The translations under genes were made by a program, and so were the position numbers. From an uncultured bacterium (GTDB taxonomy: Bacteria; Verrucomicrobiota; Kiritimatiellia; RFP12; UBA1067), in contig CACZAK010000165.1 of NCBI GenBank assembly GCA_902779075.1, forward strand, positions 1 through 16,777: a stretch of DNA of 16,777 bases, in the 5' to 3' direction. Positions 7,147-15,900 of the stretch are shown here, in pieces. Each line of letters opens with the position of its first letter. Position 1 is the stretch's first letter. The notes under the pieces are model-generated. The model was not told the DNA's origin. It saw only the letters and a program-made list of their open reading frames with translations, and made no database searches.

Positions 7147-8447
7147 AGTCTCAACATTCGCTCGTGCATCCTTGCCGTGCCAGATAATCCGCGACCAGTG
7201 CCAGTTCTTGCCGAATCAGTGCCAGTTCTTGCGGCACCAGTGCCAGTTCTTTGATCGGGTGTATTGGCGCCCGTCCAATCTGGACGCCTGAAAACGGTGG
7301 TAACACAGCCATACTCCTCTTTGACCTCTGGCACGGGTAATCCCACCCTGGCACATTCATTGGCAATACGAGTAAGTCCGCGTCCCCAGGTCTCGATGGA
7401 TTTACGCAGATACAGGACACGCGCGATTTTCTCATTCCGTGGTTCCGAATGTTGAATCGGCGGCGAGAATAATCTGGCGAGGTTAAAATCCGGCGGGAAC
7501 TTCCCTGGGTTCTTGATTTCCACCCGGTCATCGTAGACGGCGAGGTAGATCGTCTGGCTGCGGTTCTCGTAACTGCGATGGGCAAAGGCATTCACCAATG
7601 CTTCACGGAGGGCATCTGCCGGGATCTCCAGTTCCTCGTCTCGCTCGATCTTGCCGCTCGTCCATGCCGCCAGATTCAAATGCTTGAAACAAAAAGCCAT
7701 CCCAGCGTCCATCAGCTTGAAGACGTTGCCCTGCACATGGGAATTGTCGAGGAACACCCGCTGGTCTGTTCCCTTGAACCAGCCCATCTTGATTTCGAGC
7801 TGCGGATAGTCGATGCGATCCGCCTTCCCGAAAAGCACGGCGGCACCATTCAACAGAGTTCCGTTCTTCCTCAGTTTGAAATGGTCGAGCAAAGAGACCG
7901 CGTTTTCCGTATCGACGTTTTCATCCAGTCGCCCGACCCGCACCGCCTTTCGCGCCGTATCTCGAATGACATCCAAATCAAGGTCGTCGAGAGACAGTTC
8001 CGTATTCGGTTGATCTTCCCATTCGCTCCTGAAACCACCCCGCGCACGGAGCATCCGCTCGTATTCTTCCTGGCTCATTACAGTCGTGGAGGACTGCACA
8101 CGCTTGTACGGCTTGCCGTCGTAGATGTAGGGCTTGCGGTTCCCGCCATCAACATGGCACACGATGGCCGTATGCGTGTCGTCCACAGGAACATACGAGA
8201 CCTCGATGTCCGTCGCAGGCTCGAACTTCTGGAAAACCTCGAAAAGGTCACGCTTTGTCGTATCGGCCATCAACTGCCCGGTCAGATTGCCCTTCTTCGT
8301 GACGCCGAACACAACCGTTCCACCATCCTTGTTCAGGAATGCGCACAGCGTCTCGCAGGCATCGCCGCGCTGCCCGGTGGTCTCTTTCACCTCCACCGTC
8401 TCTCCCTCGTCTTCGGCGATCAGTTTCTTGAGTTCTTCAAGTGTCAT
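6912..8447 (-). CDS. AlbA_2 / HATPase_c_4 regulator-like protein, C-terminus out of frame
   Basis: The first ~425 residues are normal. Residues 14-130 are an AlbA_2 (Schlafen-type) domain, with ETVEVKETTG and GGTVVFGVTKKG. Residues about 275-370 are a GHKL ATPase domain of the HATPase_c_4 type: LREALVNAFAHRSY (N box), DDRVEIKNPG (G1) and WGRGL (G2). This is the COG2865-type layout, usually ended by a winged helix. Three 7-residue repeats (RTGTGAA-like) follow at about 400-420. After about residue 426 (near 7170) the translation becomes an Arg-rich nonsense tail to 6912, while the expected winged helix continues one frame away. The gene is therefore frameshifted, or recoded. The start is good: AGGAGGTG, 5-nt region, ATG, and the ATG overlaps the stop of the 147-aa gene (ATGA). 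It probably acts as a DNA-binding, ATP-sensing regulator; that is inferred from the family. Confidence 0.75.
   Translation of the reverse strand: MTLEELKKLIAEDEGETVEVKETTGQRGDACETLCAFLNKDGGTVVFGVTKKGNLTGQLMADTTKRDLFEVFQKFEPATDIEVSYVPVDDTHTAIVCHVDGGNRKPYIYDGKPYKRVQSSTTVMSQEEYERMLRARGGFRSEWEDQPNTELSLDDLDLDVIRDTARKAVRVGRLDENVDTENAVSLLDHFKLRKNGTLLNGAAVLFGKADRIDYPQLEIKMGWFKGTDQRVFLDNSHVQGNVFKLMDAGMAFCFKHLNLAAWTSGKIERDEELEIPADALREALVNAFAHRSYENRSQTIYLAVYDDRVEIKNPGKFPPDFNLARLFSPPIQHSEPRNEKIARVLYLRKSIETWGRGLTRIANECARVGLPVPEVKEEYGCVTTVFRRPDWTGANTPDQRTGTGAARTGTDSARTGTGRGLSGTARMHERMLRLCFTNLLPIKTRQFRRFARVRAWPSGRSTMRWRHCGQLKLCFPVRLQKRRTRVQKNCTLETKTRQLDPKTRQLNPKIR
7200..7251 (-). repeat. Tandem repeat, three 21-bp units
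   Basis: GCCAGTTCTT (+ strand) recurs at 7200, 7221 and 7242 with a 21-bp period. It encodes three 7-residue repeats just before the point where the reading frame changes. The unit length equals that of the second tandem array at 6867-6971, but the sequence is unrelated. Confidence 0.75.
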
Positions 8448-8887
8448 ACAGCACCTCCTATTGATATTATATCAGAAGCAGGGTTTTCTGAAGCGCCCCC
8501 TTTATTCAAAGCAGAAGCATCGTCTGGGTGTTCGCGAAGATACATTTCAATCACCGTAGCGCCATCAATCGCCACCTCTATACCAGAAACATACGGCATA
8601 TCGCCACCCACGTTCTCTTCGTACAATTCGATAGCGGACTCCACGTCTACCGGCGTCATCTTTAAGACATCAATCAAGTATCTCCTAACAATGGCCAACT
8701 CAGCTTCCCTCTCGCTTTCAGAAATAGGCTGGCAAGCCTGTTTCTCAACAAGCATCCTATTACTGGCAGAAACGAACCATGTCAGCATCCAACCATCCAC
8801 CTCCAAGACCTGTTCGCATTGCCAAATAATATTCCGTTCAACACGAAACAACTCATCTTCAGAAAGATCAACCATGTCGCGACTCAC
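8444..8887 (-). CDS. Unknown 147-aa protein in the defence-like operon
   Basis: The start is either GTG 8885-8887, overlapping the nuclease stop by 4 nt (GTGA), or ATG 8873-8875, with a GGGGGAG site about 11 nt upstream; I kept the longer form. The protein is acidic and mostly helical by eye, with a Trp-rich early segment (IIWQCEQVLEVDGWMLTWF) and a repeated hydrophobic pattern afterwards. I do not recognise a family, see no membrane segment, and find no catalytic motif. Its stop overlaps the next start (ATGA), so it is translationally coupled on both sides. This tight placement after a nuclease is what one expects of an accessory or immunity-like subunit, but that is inference only. Its low G+C matches the three genes upstream. 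Confidence 0.65.
   Translation of the reverse strand: MSRDMVDLSEDELFRVERNIIWQCEQVLEVDGWMLTWFVSASNRMLVEKQACQPISESEREAELAIVRRYLIDVLKMTPVDVESAIELYEENVGGDMPYVSGIEVAIDGATVIEMYLREHPDDASALNKGGASENPASDIISIGGAV
8462..8474 (-). promoter_or_regulatory. Palindrome with extended -10 before the AlbA_2 gene
   Basis: TGATAT-A-ATATCA (minus strand) is a perfect inverted repeat of 6-bp arms around one base. It includes TGATATAAT, a perfect extended -10. The -35 region is poor (GCTTCA at 17 bp). It lies inside the end of the 147-aa gene, just before the AlbA_2 ribosome site. It could be an internal promoter, an operator for the HTH protein itself, or chance in A/T-rich sequence. Confidence 0.35.
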
Positions 8888-10131
8888 TCCCCCTTCACAT
8901 CTGACGACAAGTTAAACATCAAAACGCGCATCTCTTTCCTCTGACCAGGACTTGATGTTGACACCAAGAAACACTTATACTCGTTAGTGTCAAGCATAGA
9001 CACCTGTGAGATGTTGCCTTGGTTTTCTAATACACTCTCCATCTTTTTGGCCACTGACAAGAAATCCTTTCTTCGCACAAAATATATTAGTGCAGTTTTG
9101 CAGTCTCTCCATGTCAAATAACTATCCAACTGTGCGATGGCACCAGCGACCTCCTTTTCGCCAGTCCACATTTTGCACTCTGCGACAAAGGCCGCTCGGT
9201 TTTCTGCTTCAATGCAAATGTCAGTCTTGCCGTTATTACGAAATGCTTCGCCGGTCGCGATACCTTTAAACGAAGCATTGAGAGAAGCCAACAAGACATT
9301 ACGCAAATCCTCTTCACCCAAGGAACGATACGAATTGGGCGTACGCTCCATCGTTGCACCTGTATTCTTTAAAATCGCAAGTATTTCTTCATAGTTTACC
9401 GCCTCGATACAATACGTCCTCTCTTGTGCCCCATACTGATGCGCTATGGGATATATGTTTCGTTTGACTGGCGATATTATCCTACTTCCGTATGCATTCT
9501 TCTTTACAGACACGTCAAACATCTTTGCGACATTATAGTATGTTTCAATCTTACTGCGGCGGGCTTCCAAGCAAGACAGGACATTACCAGCAAAACCAAG
9601 ATTATATCCCGTGACATCAGCATTCACCCAGTCTATCCCCTGTTTTATCATCCTGACATCCTCATCAAGTCGTCTGAGAACTTTCTCTTTCCACCCATCT
9701 TCCTTCGTATCCTCTATTGCATACTGATACTGTATGCTTACCTCTCCATCTCCAAGGGACATCTCTGGATAACGCGACATGTAAAAGTGCGAGGCTCGAC
9801 ACTCAAATAGCCAAGAAGTACCGCTGAAAGGAAAAACAAAAGTCAATGTAACACCATCAACTTCGCGATACACCCCACGACGTTCTGGTGTAAAATATCG
9901 AACAGGATCAAACCACTTTTGAATCTTCCCGTTCTTAATGTCTCTTCGCTCGGTATCCTCTTCATAAAGTTCCAACGGATCGATTCTAAATTCCTCACAC
10001 ACATTGTGAGCCAATATTTTGAGATCATTTGCCATAATCTCATCATCGGAAAACTTGTCAATACGCGCCTGAATCTTCGCTGGCTGCTCTTGCAAGACTG
10101 TGCGCAATTCGTATTGTTCAAAAGGACGCAT
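8884..10131 (-). CDS. Protein with C-terminal PD-(D/E)XK-type nuclease domain
   Basis: This is a 415-aa protein. The start is ATG 10129-10131, with an ideal GGGAGGAG site and 6-nt spacer; the frame is open to an ATG at 10173, but that overlaps the upstream gene and has no ribosome site. The C-terminal part carries a restriction-endonuclease-like core: a helix with Glu near 273-274 (GEEDLRNVLL), then GKTDI with D304, 13 residues and ECK with E318 and K320, followed by a helix and TWRDCKTALIYFVRRKDF. This D-x(13)-ExK pattern is that of the PD-(D/E)XK superfamily, so DNA cleavage is likely. The first ~260 residues are not recognised; they probably recognise a substrate or partner. It lies between the HEPN gene and the 147-aa gene (4-nt overlap). 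Confidence 0.7.
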   Translation of the reverse strand: MRPFEQYELRTVLQEQPAKIQARIDKFSDDEIMANDLKILAHNVCEEFRIDPLELYEEDTERRDIKNGKIQKWFDPVRYFTPERRGVYREVDGVTLTFVFPFSGTSWLFECRASHFYMSRYPEMSLGDGEVSIQYQYAIEDTKEDGWKEKVLRRLDEDVRMIKQGIDWVNADVTGYNLGFAGNVLSCLEARRSKIETYYNVAKMFDVSVKKNAYGSRIISPVKRNIYPIAHQYGAQERTYCIEAVNYEEILAILKNTGATMERTPNSYRSLGEEDLRNVLLASLNASFKGIATGEAFRNNGKTDICIEAENRAAFVAECKMWTGEKEVAGAIAQLDSYLTWRDCKTALIYFVRRKDFLSVAKKMESVLENQGNISQVSMLDTNEYKCFLVSTSSPGQRKEMRVLMFNLSSDVKGE

Positions 10132-10154
10132 CCAAATCTCCTCCCTCGCATTTC

Positions 10155-10949
10155 TCAGTGCGTTCTCACGCATCTATCCAACTTCTTATGTAACAACGAA
10201 ATCAGTACCAACGAATCCAATGCGTCCTCGTCAGAACCAGCCCACAAGACACGCGGTTCATGTGCAATCGGATTTCGACAGGCCGATGCACATCCTTTCA
10301 ATAAGGACATCAAACCAGATTGTTCGTCGCGCTCTGTCTGCGTTTGCAAAGTGTTGAGCGCGAGAATCGGAATAGCTCCTCCAAACACCGATTCAATCAG
10401 TCTGTTTCCGTCCAGCGTGCTACCGGACATTGTACGAATCCTCTCAAATACGCCTTTGCACGCCTCGAATATCGCATGAAACGCGTCGTTAGCTACCAAC
10501 TCCGCAGTACAATACTTCAAGACCTCAGCATGCGCATTACGATTCACCAATTGAACGCGCAATGAATTTGCCCTGCGCTCAGCAGCTGACAAGGTCATCG
10601 TAGGGCTTATGCGAATGAACGTTCCATCATCGTTGTATTTCAACCCATCAAACGAAATAATCTGATTCAACTGCTCGACAATAGACTTAAAGCAATCGCC
10701 CTTCCCGATGTAACGTACTGGAGCCAACATCCGTTGAACAAATTCGATATAACGTGTCGCATTACCGTCACGCTGCTGCGCCCGCCAGAGTACCGTATTG
10801 ATCCGCCTCCACTTTGTGCTCTCGCCAGAATCGTCGACGACACCAATGCCTTGAAACATGCGCGTGATTTCATCGCCAGTGCCACATTCGCCGAGCAACC
10901 GTGATGATTGCTCAATAACTTGCTGTGTCAATTTCGGTATATTTGCCAT
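10155..10949 (-). CDS. HEPN-type protein, Ymh/TIGR02391 family
   Basis: This is a 264-aa protein. Residues about 145-258 match the Ymh (PF09509/TIGR02391) domain: DAFHAIFEACKGVFERIR, PILALNTLQTQTERDEQSG, LLKGCASACRNPIAHEPR and the closing SLLHKKLD. R225-N-P-I-A-H230 is an R-x4-H motif with Asn after Arg, the signature of HEPN RNases used in toxin and abortive-infection systems. The N-terminal ~120 residues are a separate region found with many abortive-infection-like proteins; its role is not clear. AGGAG with a 6-nt spacer precedes the ATG, 9 nt after the ATPase stop. The family assignment is firm; RNase activity is inferred from the motif. In this operon it is a plausible effector triggered by the ATPase. 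Confidence 0.8.
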   Translation of the reverse strand: MANIPKLTQQVIEQSSRLLGECGTGDEITRMFQGIGVVDDSGESTKWRRINTVLWRAQQRDGNATRYIEFVQRMLAPVRYIGKGDCFKSIVEQLNQIISFDGLKYNDDGTFIRISPTMTLSAAERRANSLRVQLVNRNAHAEVLKYCTAELVANDAFHAIFEACKGVFERIRTMSGSTLDGNRLIESVFGGAIPILALNTLQTQTERDEQSGLMSLLKGCASACRNPIAHEPRVLWAGSDEDALDSLVLISLLHKKLDRCVRTH

Positions 10950-10958
10950 GTCACTCTC

Positions 10959-12983
10959 CTACGCCAAATCACATTTAAGCAAGCGGCCTTCGGTGGTGGA
11001 GGAGTCAAGCTGAAGACGCAAGTAAGGGGCCTTCTGGAATTCCTCCGGCGGAGGTGTCGTTGTGGTGATAATGTATTGGAAGTTCGGATTGCCATTTGCT
11101 CGCTCCTCCAGATACTTCGCATAATCAAAGTAACGGCGATATATGTGTTCTGTCAGATCAGAAACTCTCGGCCCATCATGGATAAGAAAACGCGGGTGAG
11201 TTGCACCTCCTTGTATTGACAATGTGAGCACTGCCAAGTCAAATGCGATCGTCTCCACTTCATCCAATGCCGCACTATCGTAGGGGGCATCATTAAAATT
11301 CATCTCAAATGCAATATCACCACCTGTCTCAACCACCTTGCCCAGAACTTCAGTGCCAAGAATAAACTTTATGACCTGTGCAAAACAATCATTTATCCCG
11401 TAGCGTCCTTTCGCTTTCTTGCGAATCGCCGCTAGTTCAGCTGACACTTCCTTATGCTTTGCCCGATTATCCTCCATCTCGGATTTCTTACTTGTCAGCG
11501 CATCACACAATTTTTCATAATCTTCAACCGCGTGCAAGACAATAGACACCGCCGAAACTCGGTCTTGAGACGCCCTTATCGCCGCATCTTCCTCGTGCCT
11601 ATAATTCTCCGAAGCGCGCTCCATTGCCCTGAAGGCTAACGTTACCTTACGCCATTCCTCTTGGGCAATCTCGTATGCCTCCCTATAGTCTTTCTGTTTG
11701 CTAGCCAGATCATTTTGCCGCGTTTCTGAAATGACCTTTCGTGCCTCGGCCGCCGCATACGGATCCTGAGAGAATTCCTCTTCGTCTCCAATATGACAAC
11801 CGCGTTTCCGGGCGATTCTACGCGGCACGCAACAGTATTCACGATCGGGCATGCTTTGCGATATCAGCTTGACACGCGAAAGCGGAGGAAGTTCTTCCTC
11901 TTCCGTCTGTTCAGCCCCATTCTTGAGCTGCTTAATCTCAGACCGCAAAGACTCGATATAGTTTATAGTCGCATTGTATGCGGCAGCAAGATTTTGATAC
12001 TTCTGTTCAGCATCACGCTGTTCTTGTCTCAATGCATCAAGCCTGTCCTGGACTTCCGGAGGATTTTTGCGCGCCCGATCAATCTCTTCTGTCAAACGTT
12101 GCTTGGCCATGGAAACAAACAATTCACTTGTCTCATCAGGAATGTCAGCGTTCCAATGTTCACAAAGCATCTTCAACTTCTCAGCGCAAATTCTCTTATA
12201 TGTGTCTTCCTCCCTGGCCCCGTCTTTCAGAAGCGCATTTAAACTACCCTGCCGAGCGGACAATTCTACTTCTTTCATGACATTCGGCTCGTACACCGAA
12301 CGCATTACAATGGCCTTTTCCGTCTGATTGAGCAACGGCGAATCTGTTTCGCTTGTCGTATTCTGCCGCCAATCATGAATATGTGAGAAATGGCATTCCT
12401 GATCACGCGTAAACCACGGAAAGAAATGCCTGAATGTCAGGCGTTCACCACTTGGCAGACTATTCACAGGCACAATCCGCGTTGCGCATTTCTCCAACTC
12501 GCGTCTAAAATCTGCATACGTTCCACATCCTACTTCCCCACGCAAAAACTGATCCAGCGACTCATGTCGAGCGGACAATCCACCAGGCATTCTTAATGGC
12601 GAGAACGGACGAGCAAGGCACCATGATTCGCCATTCAATCTGACAGACGCCACAATACAACCGTCAACAAACCGATGATTGACACTATTTCTAAAACGAT
12701 CATTGCCCATTTTCGGCTCATCAAACATGTACCGAATTAAACGACAAAGCGTCGTCTTGCCACTTGCATGGCCTGCAATCCGCTGTTCCATCGTATCTAA
12801 TTTTGGCGGTGGCGACCAGATTACATTCAACCCCCTTTTAAAGCTAACACGACGAATCTCGTCCACCACCCCAGATTTCCACGACCGCAGAAACCTAATT
12901 TCACGAATCCAAAACAGCGGCTCATCCGAACCGACCGGTTTTGCGAAATCACTTGGCACAGGAATCTCAGGCAGCAATTCCAT
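10959..12983 (-). CDS. SMC/Rad50-like ATPase
   Basis: This is a 674-aa protein. The start is ATG 12981-12983, with GGGGGAG about 9 nt upstream, overlapping the methylase stop by 17 nt; a TTG at 13004 is a weaker option. The N-terminal segment (FWIREIRFLRSW, then GLNVIWSPPP) leads to a Walker A, GHASGKTT at 71-78. Long charged helices with heptad character fill about 230-370 and 410-530. Between them is a Cys-containing turn (YCCVPRRIARKRGC) that could act as a hinge; it is not a classical CxxC zinc hook. Near the C-terminus come a degenerate signature region, a Walker B-like FLIHDGP (599-605) and FQYIITTTTPP. This is a two-lobed coiled-coil ABC ATPase, as used by many defence systems to sense or bridge DNA. 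Proteins of this look often sit beside Eco57I-type methylases, from memory only. Confidence 0.8.
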   Translation of the reverse strand: MELLPEIPVPSDFAKPVGSDEPLFWIREIRFLRSWKSGVVDEIRRVSFKRGLNVIWSPPPKLDTMEQRIAGHASGKTTLCRLIRYMFDEPKMGNDRFRNSVNHRFVDGCIVASVRLNGESWCLARPFSPLRMPGGLSARHESLDQFLRGEVGCGTYADFRRELEKCATRIVPVNSLPSGERLTFRHFFPWFTRDQECHFSHIHDWRQNTTSETDSPLLNQTEKAIVMRSVYEPNVMKEVELSARQGSLNALLKDGAREEDTYKRICAEKLKMLCEHWNADIPDETSELFVSMAKQRLTEEIDRARKNPPEVQDRLDALRQEQRDAEQKYQNLAAAYNATINYIESLRSEIKQLKNGAEQTEEEELPPLSRVKLISQSMPDREYCCVPRRIARKRGCHIGDEEEFSQDPYAAAEARKVISETRQNDLASKQKDYREAYEIAQEEWRKVTLAFRAMERASENYRHEEDAAIRASQDRVSAVSIVLHAVEDYEKLCDALTSKKSEMEDNRAKHKEVSAELAAIRKKAKGRYGINDCFAQVIKFILGTEVLGKVVETGGDIAFEMNFNDAPYDSAALDEVETIAFDLAVLTLSIQGGATHPRFLIHDGPRVSDLTEHIYRRYFDYAKYLEERANGNPNFQYIITTTTPPPEEFQKAPYLRLQLDSSTTEGRLLKCDLA

Positions 12984-15900
12984 ATTCAAACTCTCCCCCT
13001 TCAATGCGCTTAATAAATGTCTCAGAAGGCCTATGCCGCAACGACTCGCCTACTTCTCGTACTTTATGGCAATAAGCCAATGCCAATCGTGCGTCAATTG
13101 AAATGTCCCGCACTTCAGCCAATGTTTCATCCAATGGGAAGTCTCTCAGACTCACCATCCCGCGCTTCGAGATTGATATCTGTTTATCCGCACACATCCT
13201 AACGAGAATGTCCTCCAGATTGTCATCGTCACGTATGGCATCTTTAAACTGTTCTGCCCACTCTTTAGTGACCCGCGGCATATCCGCATTGTCCGCCATT
13301 CGTTTTGGGTCAGTCAATGCTGCCCATGCAGAATATATTTCAGTTACAGGCAATGTACCTAGATCGGTACTGCGTAACATCTGCCGAATCAGGAACTTTA
13401 AGTAATCCTTTCTCACATCGGCCTCAACAAATGGAGCAGCCTGACGCACATAAGTGTCAAGAGATGCCAACTCTTGCTCACGCCACGCCTCGAGTGCGAG
13501 ACGGCGGGTGCGGTATTCGCCGAAGCGGGAGATTTCTTCGTCGCGGAGGGTGCGGAAGGATTCGGACGGGAAGTTCTCGCCCTTGACGTCCTTCGGGTCG
13601 AGGATGTACCTGAACTCCTCCTCCGTGAGCCCGTACTTCTTTGCGAAGAACACGTCAAGCTCCGCCTTCAACACGCCACGCCGTTCCTCGTCAAACTTGA
13701 ACGGCTCGCCGTTATACCCCAACGCCTCCGCCCACGGTTTCAGCGAATACGACGTGTATGTCAACTCCAACACCCGAGACACGATAAATGCGATGTCCTC
13801 CTCTGCGTAGGCGGAGGGGGAAAGTGCTGGCATTTGGGCGAAATAGAAATAATTGAGCGTGACACCACCTATCTTCTGCCGAACCATCCAGTCATGAGGG
13901 AGTGAACAAAATTCCGCCATAAGACAAGCCTGTAATTCCGCTCTCTGGCACGGATTGTAAAGTGGGAACTTATTGTTCACAGCAACAGTTGGGAAAACTG
14001 TTGTCACAAGAGTTCTTGAATTAGTGGCATTTGTAATATCCCTAAACCCTATCAACCACTCTGGAGACCGTTCGGCAAGGAACGACTCAAACCATTCATC
14101 ATCAAAGGTTCCGTCGATTTCAATGCGTTCAAGCGGCCGGTGACAGTTTGTGTCAAATTTCTTGGCGTGCCAACTCGCAGGCAGCGATTCAAGGAAATCG
14201 TCACCGAAGATTTCACGAACATTCTTTTCATCGCCTATTGTCTCGCAGTGAATCGTGCGGATTGCCCAGTTGGCAATGGCGACGCGCATGGCATCAATAT
14301 CCCATTTCTTCGCCGCCTTGAAAAGAGTAGGCGGGACGTCGGCAAGCCGCGCGTAAGTTGCACGTTTCGACACCCAATACTGCGGGCGTGGGTCGAAAGC
14401 GGGATTCGCCTTCTCTTCTGCGGTACAGTCGACGATGTCGCTTTCGCCTTCAGGAAATGTTGCCCAACGATGGTCATAGATATGCATCATCTTCGCTTCA
14501 TAGAGCGGGAAGAGATCATCCGACGGCGAGTCGTGAAAAAGCTTCGAGTCGTTGGACATGTGGAAAAGCGTCTTATATTCGATTCCCCACGGATTTTCTT
14601 CGGGCTTTTCAGCATCGCCTTCCTTCACCAACACGCCAGTCTTGCGGTATATCTTCTTCATCAGTTCCGCGTCGTAGCCAGTGCGGCAGACGGGCGCGGT
14701 CCGCGTGTTGGGGTTCACGAGAGAAAATTCATCCGCCGTGAGCGTGAAGTGGCGCTCCGTTTCCGCAAGCTGCTTGGGGTGCGTCATGAAGAACGCGAGA
14801 TCGGGGCGTTCCGAGTTGCCAATGGAGAGAAGCGAGAACTTGTACATTCTATGAACAGAGGGGAAAAGCGGTAGCTTGTTCTCAAAATCATAGATGTATT
14901 CCAAACGCTTCTTGCTGACAATCTCCGCGAAGAAATCCTTTGTAGAGTTGTCGGTACAGATGCCCGTTGGAACAACAAGCCCAGCACGACCATTAGGCGC
15001 GAGAATCTGGAGGACAAGCTCCGAGAAGAGAGCATAGAGATTCACGTCTCCGATGCCTGTTAGCGGGTAGTGTCCGCCCTCCGCATGGACAAAGGCACTT
15101 GTGCGTTCACTCATGGCGATGGCGGCGTTGAAGTCCGCAAAGAGCTTCTGTTCGGCGATGGAGCCGTGTTCAAGTTGCGAGATGAGCTTGTTGCGCTTGG
15201 AGGCGTTCTGCGCCTCGGAGATGTCCGGGTAGCGGGTGGCGAAGAACTCCTTGGCCTGCACCTTGATGCGGTCCCACGGTGGATTGGTGAGAACCACGTC
15301 GAATCCGCCCCTGCCGAAGACGGTAGGGAAAACGAGCGGCCAGTGGAGAACGTTCGCCTCACGGCACGCTGCGGACGCGGCGTCGAGCATCGCGGACGAC
15401 GGCGCATTGATCGCCTCGCCCGAAAGAAGCGCGCGAAGATTAGCGGTAGTCGGGACAAGATTGCCCTTCTTCTCTTCGATGAACGCCGCCGTGTACAGAT
15501 CGGCAGCCAGAGTGAGACGGTTTGTCTTCGCCTCGGCGTAGAACGATTCCCATGCGGCGGTTTTAGCCTCGATCTCGGCAATGGTGCATGTCGGCATCGC
15601 CTCGATGGCGGCGCGTTTCTCGGCGAGTGCATTGTCCGGATGGGTGAATAGCGTGACCGCATTTGGATTCTTCTTGAGATCCTTGAGGGCGGCTGCATTC
15701 TCTGCCTTGAGCGCCTTCGCGACGGCAGAGTCGTCGCCTTCCACGGCATCGAACGCTTCGGCTTGTATGCCGTTGTCGAGTTGCTTGAGGCGGGCGATGC
15801 CGAGGATGGAGTTTCCACAGACAAAGTGCGAGTCGAGGAATCCGAGGGGCTGTCCGGGGACGAGTGTTTCGATCCAGAGCGCGATCTTCGCGAGTTCCAG

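Noticed and set aside
7140..7200. Programmed -1 frameshift with a slippery heptamer
   Set aside because: I found no X-XXY-YYZ heptamer in the overlap of frames; a plain indel is simpler.
7578..8915. 445-codon open frame on the + strand opposite the AlbA_2/HATPase gene
   Set aside because: Its composition is that of an antisense shadow, it lacks a family match by eye, and the minus strand encodes intact AlbA_2 and GHKL motifs.
10132..10173. Upstream ATG giving 14 more residues to the PD-(D/E)XK protein
   Set aside because: It overlaps the HEPN gene and has no ribosome site, while the ATG at 10131 has an ideal one.
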